NCBI GenBank assembly: GCA_964609825.1
Contig: CAZSSH010000010.1
Location: 310,001-374,000, forward strand
From: CAZSSH01 sp964609825
GTDB taxonomy: Bacteria > Verrucomicrobiota > Lentisphaeria > Victivallales > Victivallaceae
Length of the DNA: 64,000 nt
Direction: 5' to 3'
Of this stretch, positions 42,720 to 50,800 are shown piece by piece; within the stretch, counting starts at the first letter, position 1, and every line of letters begins with the position of its first letter. The notes below the pieces were generated by a model. That model saw only the letters and a program-made list of their open reading frames with translations, was not told the origin of the DNA and did not search any database. A program made the position numbers and the translations under genes.

Positions 42720-43448
42720 ATGAAAAAATTTTTCACGCTAATTGAGCTTTTGGTGGTTATCGCAATCATTGCGATCCTTGCCTCGATGTTGCTCCCCGCC
42801 TTAAACAAAGCGCGCAACAAGGCCAAAAGCGCCGGCTGCCTCAGCAATTTAAAGCAAATCGGCAGCGCCTCAAGTTTGTACAGCATGGACAATGGCGACT
42901 ATATCGTAGTCCCGGGTTATGTCTCGGTGGATAATTTTTCGCCCAATGTTTGGGATGTGTTGCTCGTCAAATATTTGGGCGGCAACCCAGATAAAAAAAT
43001 CCAGCCGATTTTCAGCTGTCCACTAGATCCCAGCGCCAATTATTACGGAGCGACTCCGCGCTCGTATTGGATCAACGGCTGGTCCAACGGCAACTGCGGG
43101 ATGCTGGCCGCCGAAGTGCCCAATTGTCTCACCAGCGTCGCGCCGGCGGGCAAAAAATTGACCACGATCCGCAACTCCTCCTCGTTGATTTTGTATCTTT
43201 GCAAAGCAATGCCAAAGACGCCGCTGGACGGCAGCAGCTACTCGCGCTCAATTCGCTATGTCACTTATTGGAGCACCAGGCATTACTTTGCCTGTAACGT
43301 CAACGGCATCCTCGGTCAAGTGCAGCACGGCGGGTTGTCCTCCAACTACTCATTTGTCGACGGTCACGCCGCGCCGCTCAGGGTAGGGGATACCAATGGG
43401 GGAGTGATGACCCCGGCGGAAAAGAATTGGAAAGTGAACTTCAAATGA
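42720..43448 (+). CDS. Prepilin-like (pseudopilin) protein with H-X-DG tail
   Basis: The 242-residue protein opens with a type IV prepilin or pseudopilin signal: MKKFFTLIELLVVIAIIAIL with Glu at the mature +5 position and a hydrophobic helix. The residue before the cleavage site is Phe rather than Gly. The C-terminal part has a His followed ten residues later by Asp-Gly (HGGLSSNYSFVDGHA), close to the H-X9-DG motif that defines a large family in Lentisphaerota and Planctomycetota. AAAGGAG is 6 nt from the ATG. Its stop overlaps the GH5 start (ATGA). Such proteins occur in many copies per genome beside glycosidases; the role is unknown. Confidence 0.9.
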   Translation: MKKFFTLIELLVVIAIIAILASMLLPALNKARNKAKSAGCLSNLKQIGSASSLYSMDNGDYIVVPGYVSVDNFSPNVWDVLLVKYLGGNPDKKIQPIFSCPLDPSANYYGATPRSYWINGWSNGNCGMLAAEVPNCLTSVAPAGKKLTTIRNSSSLILYLCKAMPKTPLDGSSYSRSIRYVTYWSTRHYFACNVNGILGQVQHGGLSSNYSFVDGHAAPLRVGDTNGGVMTPAEKNWKVNFK

Positions 43449-45337
43449 AAAAGTTCTTTTATTTGTTATTAAGTCTTATGCCCTGGTTGCTTGCCGCCAA
43501 TGAGGTGAAGTTTGATTTTACCGCACCCGAGCTGAACGGCTGGGCCAAAACCAAAAACGTGACCGCCGCGGTCAATGACGGCGTGCTCGCTCTTGACGGG
43601 ACGGACTGGGACAGCAAAATTTACCGTACCATTGAGCTCATTCCCGGGCAGGCTTATGAGCTTGTCGTCGTGGGCAAAGGTCAACTGGCGGTCAAACTGA
43701 TGCCGTCGTGGAGCGAAACTTTGATCGCCGCGACCACCGCGGGCGGCGCGTTTCAAACAGCCAAAGTCAAATTTACCGTTTCCGCTGCCAAGCTGATTTT
43801 GGCGGTACAAATCAATGGAGCCAAGGGACATGCCGAAGTAAAACAAATTACCGTCAACCCGATTGACGCCATCGTTGAGGAGCCCAAAAAGCTGCCGCCG
43901 GATTCGCTCTCGGGCGTGGTGTGGGAAGAGAAGTTTTTAAACAAAGAGGCGGCGGACAACTTGGGCAATGCGGAGTTCGTCCCCAACGGCGGCCCTGACA
44001 GCGGCAACGCCGTATGTTTCACCGACAGCACCGGCGAGCTGGCGATTGACGCCAGTTTGCTGCGCGGCCGTCTGGTCACGGTCGAGGCATGGATCAAGGG
44101 CGAAAATTTAAACGGCGGCACCTCGCAGATTGTCCCCGGTTACATACAGGGGCCCGGTGAATTTTATCCCGGCGCGCGTTCTGCCGACAAGGGGACATTT
44201 GACTGGCGCAAGTTTGGCTACTCGATCCGCATTCCCGATTACGCCGGACCGCTCAGGCTTCGTTTCGGCCACGCGGCCAAAGGCGGCAAGGTGTATTATG
44301 CCGATGTCAAGTTTTCGCTGGCGCCGCTGCCGGAAGGGAATACTTATCCCGGTTTGCCGGTCCCGGCGGCGACCCGTTACCGCGGGGCGATGATCGGCAG
44401 CTTGAGCAACGACCCGCAAGGCGCGATTGACGCCTTGGGGCAAGTCTGGCATGCCAACATTGTTCGCTATCAATTCACCGGCGGCGAAAAAAACAATACT
44501 CCCGAAAAATACCTTGCCTGGGGCCAGAAACAAATCGCCGATTTGGACCGCAAGCTCGAGTATTTCCAAAAAAACAACATTAAGGTCGTCATCGATCTCC
44601 ACAGCGGCCCGGCCGCCGTCAACGAGATTTTGCAAAACGTCGGTGTTTGGAACACGGCGTCGCAGGATATGATCGTCGAACTGTGGCGCGAAATCGCCCG
44701 GCATTATAAAGGCAACCCCAACATTTACGGGTATGATATTTTAAACGAACCTTTGGAACCCGCCTATGTTTACCGTGAGGGCGGAGCGCTTGACTGGAAT
44801 CGTCTGGCCGAAAGAATCGGCAAGGCGATCCGGGAGATTGACCCTGACACCCCGATCGTTGTGGCGGCGGCCATTGGCGGCGGGCCGGTCGGGTTTGCGG
44901 CGTTGCGCCCGATTAACGTACCCAAAACGATTTACACCGTCCACTTTTATCTGCCGCACAGTTACACCCATCAGGGCGTCCACGGTGCACCGATGGTTGG
45001 CAGCTACCCCGGCGTTTCGAGTGACGGGCGGATCTGGGACAAAGACCAGTTGCGCAAATCGCTGGAGCCGGTGCGGGAGTTTCAGCGGCGTTATCAAGTG
45101 CCGATCTTGGTCGGCGAATTCGGCGTCGCCCGTTGGGCCCCCGGCAGCGACCAGTATCTCACTGATTCTATCGACCTTTTTGAGGAGTACGGCTGGGATT
45201 GGTGTTATCACGCTTATCGCGAGTGGTCGGGCTGGAGCGCCGAGATGTCCAGCGACCCCAATGACACCAAGCAGTATGAAACCACGCCGCGCAAGGAGCT
45301 TTTAATTAAGCGCATGAGTAAAAATCAATCCGATTGA
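43445..45337 (+). CDS. Secreted glycoside hydrolase family 5 with N-terminal binding region
   Basis: The 630-residue protein has a signal peptide (1-18, KKFFYLLLSLMPWLLAA). Residues about 20-140 form a beta-sandwich carbohydrate-binding region, and a second similar region runs at about 160-295. The GH5 barrel starts near 310. The catalytic acid/base is E435 in YDILNEP, the nucleophile is E558 in LVGEFGV, and the sugar-contact His is H500 in YTVHFY. It would cleave a beta-linked glucan or mannan in the envelope or outside. Translation is coupled to the prepilin-like gene by ATGA. The last 13 bp overlap the convergent transporter gene. Confidence 0.92.
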   Translation: MKKFFYLLLSLMPWLLAANEVKFDFTAPELNGWAKTKNVTAAVNDGVLALDGTDWDSKIYRTIELIPGQAYELVVVGKGQLAVKLMPSWSETLIAATTAGGAFQTAKVKFTVSAAKLILAVQINGAKGHAEVKQITVNPIDAIVEEPKKLPPDSLSGVVWEEKFLNKEAADNLGNAEFVPNGGPDSGNAVCFTDSTGELAIDASLLRGRLVTVEAWIKGENLNGGTSQIVPGYIQGPGEFYPGARSADKGTFDWRKFGYSIRIPDYAGPLRLRFGHAAKGGKVYYADVKFSLAPLPEGNTYPGLPVPAATRYRGAMIGSLSNDPQGAIDALGQVWHANIVRYQFTGGEKNNTPEKYLAWGQKQIADLDRKLEYFQKNNIKVVIDLHSGPAAVNEILQNVGVWNTASQDMIVELWREIARHYKGNPNIYGYDILNEPLEPAYVYREGGALDWNRLAERIGKAIREIDPDTPIVVAAAIGGGPVGFAALRPINVPKTIYTVHFYLPHSYTHQGVHGAPMVGSYPGVSSDGRIWDKDQLRKSLEPVREFQRRYQVPILVGEFGVARWAPGSDQYLTDSIDLFEEYGWDWCYHAYREWSGWSAEMSSDPNDTKQYETTPRKELLIKRMSKNQSD

Positions 45338-46245
45338 CTCGTTCGCAAGGTTGCCCAGGAGACGCCGGATAATACCAGCAGGACGCCGAGCAAATTCATC
45401 GGTGTCATGGTTTCGCCCAACAGCAGCCAGGCGCCGGTGCAGGTAATGACCGGCGTCAGGTTTTGCAGCATGCTTGATTGCCAAAGCTCCATTTTTTTTA
45501 GCGCAATATTCCACGTGACAAAGGCGACCGCGGTCGGAAAGACGGCGAGATAAATGATTTCGCCCCACGCCGGTATGCTTTTGACCGCGATCAGATAATC
45601 GGGGAAAATTGGCAGCACGGGTAACATCATCAACCCGGTCAAAAGCTGCGCCCAGGCGGTGATTCGGAGGATGTTTTCGCCGTCAAAACAGCGTTTGCCG
45701 TAATAAGAGCCGATCACCCAAAAGATCAATGCCGCCAAAAAGGCCGCCTGACCGGGGAAATGGTTTGTGTCATAACGGAAGCCTTGCGCGGTAATGACGT
45801 TGAGGACCAAAAGTGCGCCAAGCATGCAAACGAGACAGCTGCCGATTTCGCGCCTGGTCATCGGTTTGCGGGTAAGAAACTGCCAGAGGAGTACCGCCAC
45901 CACCACCCCCGACTCGAGAAACAGCGCTCCCACCGTGGCGCTTACCGTCTTTTGCCCGTAAAAGGAAAATGCGCTCATCAAAAAGTAGAGGTAAAACCCG
46001 AGTACGGCGGCCTGCCATAGCTCGCGGCCGTTTTTGGGCAGCAGTTTTTGCCCGGTAATGAGCATAAAGAGAAAAGTGAATACCCCGCCAAAAAAGAAGC
46101 GGTAAAAGACCAGCGAGAGCGAATCCACCTTGTTATGCAGCAATAAATCGCGCGTGACGATAAAGGTGGTGCCCCAAAAAAAAGTGGCGGTCAGGCCCGA
46201 CAGCATGCCGCCGCGGTCAAGCCGCCCCCAATTGAATTTGGTCAT
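45325..46245 (-). CDS. DMT superfamily transporter (EamA type)
   Basis: The 306-residue protein has ten predicted membrane helices in two EamA repeats. The first repeat carries LTATFFWGTTFIVTRDLLL and the second ends with the LQNLTPVITCTGAWLLLGETMTPMNLLGVLLVLSG pattern, typical of the last EamA helices. It likely exports or imports a small metabolite or amino acid. The ATG at 46245 overlaps the tsaB stop by one base (TGATG); a GTG at 46248 is an alternative. The substrate is unknown. Confidence 0.9.
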   Translation of the reverse strand: MTKFNWGRLDRGGMLSGLTATFFWGTTFIVTRDLLLHNKVDSLSLVFYRFFFGGVFTFLFMLITGQKLLPKNGRELWQAAVLGFYLYFLMSAFSFYGQKTVSATVGALFLESGVVVAVLLWQFLTRKPMTRREIGSCLVCMLGALLVLNVITAQGFRYDTNHFPGQAAFLAALIFWVIGSYYGKRCFDGENILRITAWAQLLTGLMMLPVLPIFPDYLIAVKSIPAWGEIIYLAVFPTAVAFVTWNIALKKMELWQSSMLQNLTPVITCTGAWLLLGETMTPMNLLGVLLVLSGVSWATLRTSQSD

Positions 46246-46904
46246 CACACAAACACCGCCGGGCGGACGTACACGAGATCCGTGAGATCATTGTTGTAGG
46301 GCCGGTATCGGCAATCGATCAGGGCAGCGAGCTGCAAGTGGTCAAAGGCAATGATCTTTGCCGCCGGTCCGGCGATTTTGCAAATCGCCTCATGCTCGAC
46401 TTTTAAAGCGACCAATGCATCCCACTTGACATCGGAGAGATATTGAAGTGCGGTGTCGCCGTTGAGGATTGCCTCGTGACCGGTCGCCTCGGGTTTGCCG
46501 TTGCGGATAACGACCTCGGAGACGATGATTTCGCGGTTGCGCCCGTCGTAAAGACAAGCGATGCGGCTTCCCTCTTTGGCCTCCTTGAGATTGGCCGCCA
46601 GCGCGACCGCGCCGGGGACGGTGCGGGTGCAAACATCGTTGCGGTCAAAGACCAGCCCTTGCACCAATGCAGCGGCGAGGCGCAAGCCGGTGAAACTTCC
46701 CGGTCCGGCGCCGACCGTCCACTTGGTAACATCGTTGACGGCGAACCCGTGCCGGTGGAGACACTCGTTGACAAAGTCGGTCAGCCGTGCCGAATCGCGC
46801 CCGTGCATCGGTGAAAAATCGACGGCGGTCAGATTGTCAAACTCGATCGCGACTCCGGCCTCGGCACCGGAGAGATCAATGGCGCAGTAAATTTCCCCGG
46901 CCAT
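46245..46904 (-). CDS. tsaB: tRNA threonylcarbamoyladenosine biosynthesis protein TsaB
   Basis: The 219-residue protein belongs to the ASKHA fold and carries GAGPGSFTGLRLAAALVQGL (about 65-84), the TsaB hallmark, plus the N-terminal CAIDLSGAEAGVAI. It lacks the metal-binding His pair of TsaD, as expected, and acts as scaffold for TsaD and TsaE. tsaE lies 22 kb away. It begins 1 bp after the lysA stop codon and ends overlapping the transporter gene, within a long minus-strand run. Confidence 0.93.
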   Translation of the reverse strand: MAGEIYCAIDLSGAEAGVAIEFDNLTAVDFSPMHGRDSARLTDFVNECLHRHGFAVNDVTKWTVGAGPGSFTGLRLAAALVQGLVFDRNDVCTRTVPGAVALAANLKEAKEGSRIACLYDGRNREIIVSEVVIRNGKPEATGHEAILNGDTALQYLSDVKWDALVALKVEHEAICKIAGPAAKIIAFDHLQLAALIDCRYRPYNNDLTDLVYVRPAVFV

Positions 46905-46905
46905 G

Positions 46906-48117
46906 TCAGAACCCCTTAAAAATCCGCCCGGCCAACTCCTCGTTGGTTTCGGCGCGGCGGCTGGAGATGACTTTACCCTTGGAGATCACCACCTCGGCGG
47001 GCATCGGCCGGAGGTTGTAAACCCCGCCCATGCTGTAGCAGTAAGCGCCCGCGTTTTCGATGGAGAGGATGTCACCTTCGCGGATCTCTGGCATTTCGCG
47101 TTGCTCGGCGAAGCGGTCGCCGGTTTCGCAAATGTTGCCGCAAATATCATAGACTTGTGCCTTGCCGTCCGGGTTGCTCAAATTTTTGATGTGGTGATAC
47201 GCATTGTACATTACCGGGCGGATCAGCTGCGGAAACCCGGAGTTGCAACCGGCAATGACCCGGATGCGGTTAAATTTAATGGTATTGACTTCCACAAGCA
47301 GATACCCGGCCTCGGCGGCGACAAATTTGCCGGGCTCAAAGTACATGTCAAGCTCGCGGCCGTAGTCTTGGCAGAAATCGGCAAAAATTTCGGCGATTTC
47401 TTTGCCCATTTTGACGTAATCAATGCGTTTCTCATCGGGCTTGTACGGGACCTTGAAGCCGCCGCCGAAGTCGAGGAATTTGAGATCGGGGAAATTGGCG
47501 GGGGTGGCGATTTTCATCAAATTGCGCATGCTCTGGTACACCGATTCGGCATGCTGGAGTCCGGAGCCGGTGTGCTCATGAAGGCCGATGACCTTGAGCT
47601 GGTATTGTTTGACAATGGCCAAAACTTTATCGACATGATCGAGCAATATCCCGAATTTGGTCAGGTCGCCGCCGGTCATGGTTTTTTCGCTATCGCCGTC
47701 GCAGACATCGGGGTTGAAGCGCAGGCATACTTCGCTCCCCGGGTACGCTTTACCGAATTTCTCCAAGCGCGAGAGTTCTCCGATATTCATCAATACTCCA
47801 GTCTGTTTGACCAGCGCAACTTCGGCGTCGGTCATGTTGTTGGCGGTATAGATGATGTCCTTGGGGGCAAAGCCGACCTTGAGGGCAAGCAATACTTCAC
47901 CTGGACTCACAGCGTCGATGCCCGCTTTGGCGACTTTGAGCATTTTGAGCAAGGCCACGTTGTAGTTGGCCTTCATCGCATAGTGGACCTTGAGGGTCTT
48001 GCAGGGGATAAAGCGATGCAGATCCTTTACCCGCTCCACCACCATGTCGCCATCATACACAAATAACGGGGTGCCGTAGTTTTTGGCACAATTCAACAAA
48101 ATCTCCGGGTCAAGCAT
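46906..48117 (-). CDS. lysA: Diaminopimelate decarboxylase
   Basis: The 403-residue PLP enzyme removes the D-alpha-carboxyl group of meso-diaminopimelate to give L-lysine. The lysine for PLP is K49 in HYAMKANYN. Other family segments are HEHTGSG, FLDFGGGFKVPY, EPGKFVAAEAGYLLVEV, YDICGNICETGDRF with the active-site Cys, and NAGAYCYSMGGVYN. Alternatives such as carboxynorspermidine decarboxylase share part of this pattern, so the assignment is likely rather than certain. AGGAAAGAGAG precedes the ATG. It lies 40 bp after the rhamnosidase gene and 1 bp before tsaB. Confidence 0.9.
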   Translation of the reverse strand: MLDPEILLNCAKNYGTPLFVYDGDMVVERVKDLHRFIPCKTLKVHYAMKANYNVALLKMLKVAKAGIDAVSPGEVLLALKVGFAPKDIIYTANNMTDAEVALVKQTGVLMNIGELSRLEKFGKAYPGSEVCLRFNPDVCDGDSEKTMTGGDLTKFGILLDHVDKVLAIVKQYQLKVIGLHEHTGSGLQHAESVYQSMRNLMKIATPANFPDLKFLDFGGGFKVPYKPDEKRIDYVKMGKEIAEIFADFCQDYGRELDMYFEPGKFVAAEAGYLLVEVNTIKFNRIRVIAGCNSGFPQLIRPVMYNAYHHIKNLSNPDGKAQVYDICGNICETGDRFAEQREMPEIREGDILSIENAGAYCYSMGGVYNLRPMPAEVVISKGKVISSRRAETNEELAGRIFKGF

Positions 48118-48157
48118 TTTTCTCTCTTTCCTTATTTTATTGCTTTATTATTTAATT

Positions 48158-50401
48158 TTAAGCTTGGGCGGGCTGCGTAAAAAAGTGTTCGCCGGCCGTC
48201 GCCGTAATGATATTTGTTTGGCCGGGCAGTTTCACCCGGGCTGCACTTTTTGCCGGTACAACCAAACGCCAGGAGAAAACATTGTCGCTGTTAGTCCAAT
48301 CGCTGACAATTTCCCCTTGTTTGGAGCGATAAGAGCAATGGAGCTTGTTCAGACCCTGTATCGGATGCGGCGCTGCATAAAACTGTTGAAATCCCGGGTT
48401 CTCCGGGTCCGGCCGGATGCCCGATAACATACGGTAAAACCAGCCGTTATATCCGCCCATCATCGGGTGATTGAGCGAGCGTCCGCCGTGGGCGGCGTCA
48501 ACTTCGGCTTCGCCCCAGTATTCCCATAAGGTGGTTGCGCCGCGCCGGATCAACTCGCCGAAACTTGGATACGTGTCCTGATGCATCAGAGCCAGGGCGG
48601 TTGCGCCGTAACCGTGACGGGTGAGTGCCTCAAACAAATATTTCATCCCCATGATGCCGACGGTAAAGTGCATGTCGCGGCGGCGGACGTCACGGTCAAT
48701 GGCGGCGGCGACAGCGGCGGTCAATGGCGGCGGGACAAAATCAAGCTCAAGCGCCATAGCATCGGCGGTCTGAGAGCCAAAAGAATTGTTTGCCTTGTCA
48801 AAATAGGTCTGGAAAAATGCGGAGCGGATTTCTCCGGCCCAAATTTGATATTGCTTGCCCTCATCGTGTTTGCCCAGACGTCCGGCCAGATACGACATCA
48901 TGGCGGCGGCTTGGCCGAATAACAGCGTGGAGGTTTTGGCGGGGGCGGTATAATCCGGCTGGGCATGCTTGCCGGGGTCAAACCAGTCGCCGAGCCCCTC
49001 ATCAAGCAGCCAATTTTGCGAGCGGTCTTTGAGGTAATAAATGACTTTTTGGAGGCAATCCCAGTGTTTGGAAATTACTTCCGGTTGGCCGTAGTGCAAA
49101 AAATGAGTATGGACAATGATGATTGGCGCCACCATCCAGTCAACACTGGCGCGCCCGCCGCTGCGACGCCCCGGGGCGATGAATTGCGGGAGTCCGTCAA
49201 AACGTTGGCGGGTGCTCTCGATGTCGTCGAGATATTTTTGCCAAAAAGCTTCGCCGTCAAAATTGTACATCGAAAAATCGCTGATGATATGAGCATCGCC
49301 GAGCCAGCCGCAACGCTCGCGTACCGGACAATCCTCGGGAATGCCGTGAAGGTTGCTGCGGTGGGTCAATACGGCCATTTGATGGAGCTCATTTAATCTC
49401 GCGTCGGAGCAATAAAAATCGCCGACCATTCGCAAATCGGTGTGAAGCATGACGCCGGTGAGTTCATTTTTTGCCGGGATACCCGGCCAACCGGTAATTT
49501 CGACATAGCGGAAGCCGTGATAAGTGAACCTCGGCTCCCAAATTTCCTCGCCGCCGCCGCGACAGATATAGCTGTCAATTTGTTCGGTCATGGTGTGCGC
49601 CACTCCGCAACTTTGAGTATCGACCGTGCCGGATGGGGAAACGGTTTCGCCAAAGCGCAAATTGATTTTGGTTCCGGCCGGGGCCTGAACTTTGATTCGC
49701 ACCCACCCGGCAAAATTGCGTCCGAAATCGGCGACGTGACAACCTTGATTGATTTCGCGGATCGTCTGGGGAACAAGCTCGTCGATGACGCGCATCGGCG
49801 GGATGCTCTGCTCCTCCAGCCGGCCGCCGGGCTCACTCATGATGACGCAGGGATGCCATTGCAGATAACGCGGCAGATGGCTGTCGTCAAACCCGGCAAG
49901 ATTCCAACCCGGGCGCTCCAGTCGGGCGTCATAAATTTCACCGGCATAAAAATTGTTGCTTAATATCGGACTTTTGGCACAGCGCCAGCTCTCATCGGTG
50001 ACGATGACATCCGGTGTGCCGTCACTGTAAGTTACGGTCAATGTGGCGATCAACCGGGGTTCGCCGTAGACCATGTAAGCGCTCCAAACCTGACTTTGAT
50101 GAAACCACCCGTCGCCGAGGATTACGCCGAGGGCATTGTCTCTTTCGTTAAGCAACGCGGCAACATCATAATTGACATAAAAACAGCGGATATCATAATC
50201 CGTCTGCGTCGGGTCGAGCAAATGGTCCCCGACGCGTTTGCCATTGATCCATGCCTCATAACAGCCCAAGCCGCAGATGCTCAATACCGCAGTTTTTATC
50301 TTGCCTTTGAGTAAAAAATCTCGCCGCAAGAGTGGCGCCGGACGCTGTCCGCGCAGGGACTCGTCCATCCCGATCCAGCGGGCGGCAGCTGATATGGTCA
50401 T
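48158..50401 (-). CDS. Alpha-L-rhamnosidase, glycoside hydrolase family 78
   Basis: The 747-residue protein has N-terminal beta-sandwich regions (about 20-330) with GCYEAWINGKRVGDHLLDP and FGRNFAGWVRI, typical of GH78. An alpha/alpha barrel follows, with the catalytic segment EDCPVRERCGWLGDAH (about 357-372), then WMVAPIIIV, GATTLWEYWGE and SLNHPMMGGYNGWFYR. There is no signal peptide, so it works in the cytoplasm on imported rhamnosides. AGGA lies 8 nt before the ATG. It follows a cupin gene by about 31 bp, and lysA follows it. No rhamnose catabolic genes are in view. Confidence 0.93.
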   Translation of the reverse strand: MTISAAARWIGMDESLRGQRPAPLLRRDFLLKGKIKTAVLSICGLGCYEAWINGKRVGDHLLDPTQTDYDIRCFYVNYDVAALLNERDNALGVILGDGWFHQSQVWSAYMVYGEPRLIATLTVTYSDGTPDVIVTDESWRCAKSPILSNNFYAGEIYDARLERPGWNLAGFDDSHLPRYLQWHPCVIMSEPGGRLEEQSIPPMRVIDELVPQTIREINQGCHVADFGRNFAGWVRIKVQAPAGTKINLRFGETVSPSGTVDTQSCGVAHTMTEQIDSYICRGGGEEIWEPRFTYHGFRYVEITGWPGIPAKNELTGVMLHTDLRMVGDFYCSDARLNELHQMAVLTHRSNLHGIPEDCPVRERCGWLGDAHIISDFSMYNFDGEAFWQKYLDDIESTRQRFDGLPQFIAPGRRSGGRASVDWMVAPIIIVHTHFLHYGQPEVISKHWDCLQKVIYYLKDRSQNWLLDEGLGDWFDPGKHAQPDYTAPAKTSTLLFGQAAAMMSYLAGRLGKHDEGKQYQIWAGEIRSAFFQTYFDKANNSFGSQTADAMALELDFVPPPLTAAVAAAIDRDVRRRDMHFTVGIMGMKYLFEALTRHGYGATALALMHQDTYPSFGELIRRGATTLWEYWGEAEVDAAHGGRSLNHPMMGGYNGWFYRMLSGIRPDPENPGFQQFYAAPHPIQGLNKLHCSYRSKQGEIVSDWTNSDNVFSWRLVVPAKSAARVKLPGQTNIITATAGEHFFTQPAQA

Positions 50402-50432
50402 AATTGTTTCCTGTCTTTACGGCTGCCTCTTG

Positions 50433-50780
50433 CTAGTAAGTAGCAATTACCGCGATCAGCTCCAGAGTGTCATCCCCGGCATTTTTAATCGCGTGGCAGG
50501 AGTTGCCGGTCAAAATGGTATCGCCGGCGTTTAAAATCATTTTACGGCCGTTGTCATCGGCTTCGGCGGTGCCGCGGACGACGACAAAGACTTCTTCCTC
50601 ATTGATGTGCTCGTGAAAACCGATGGAGGCGCCGGGCTCCAGTGTGAGTCGGGCAAACATCCGGATGTTGGACTTGAGCTCGGTTTTGGGCTCCCAAAAA
50701 TGCTCGATTTTAACGCGGCCGTCGCCGTTGCGCATTTTTTCACGGATTTCCGTACGGTACTTGTTGAATGTCTTGATCAT
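50433..50780 (-). CDS. Small cupin domain protein
   Basis: The 115-residue protein has a single cupin fold with motif one GFHEHINEEEVFVVVRGTAE (about 54-73, with the metal-binding His and Glu set) and motif two ILTGNSCHAIKN (about 90-101). GGAGGGGTGGGAAA lies upstream of the ATG. Small cupins of this kind can be sugar isomerase-like or ligand sensors. It is located 20 bp after the dehydratase-activator fusion and 31 bp before the rhamnosidase gene, so the three may be transcribed together. The substrate is unknown. Confidence 0.87.
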   Translation of the reverse strand: MIKTFNKYRTEIREKMRNGDGRVKIEHFWEPKTELKSNIRMFARLTLEPGASIGFHEHINEEEVFVVVRGTAEADDNGRKMILNAGDTILTGNSCHAIKNAGDDTLELIAVIATY

Positions 50781-50800
50781 TTTCCCACCCCTCCTGTTTT

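Noticed and set aside
46903..48066. Long 387-codon open frame on the plus strand opposite lysA
   Set aside because: It is antisense to a fully conserved diaminopimelate decarboxylase and shows no family motif; the open frame follows from codon bias of the real gene.
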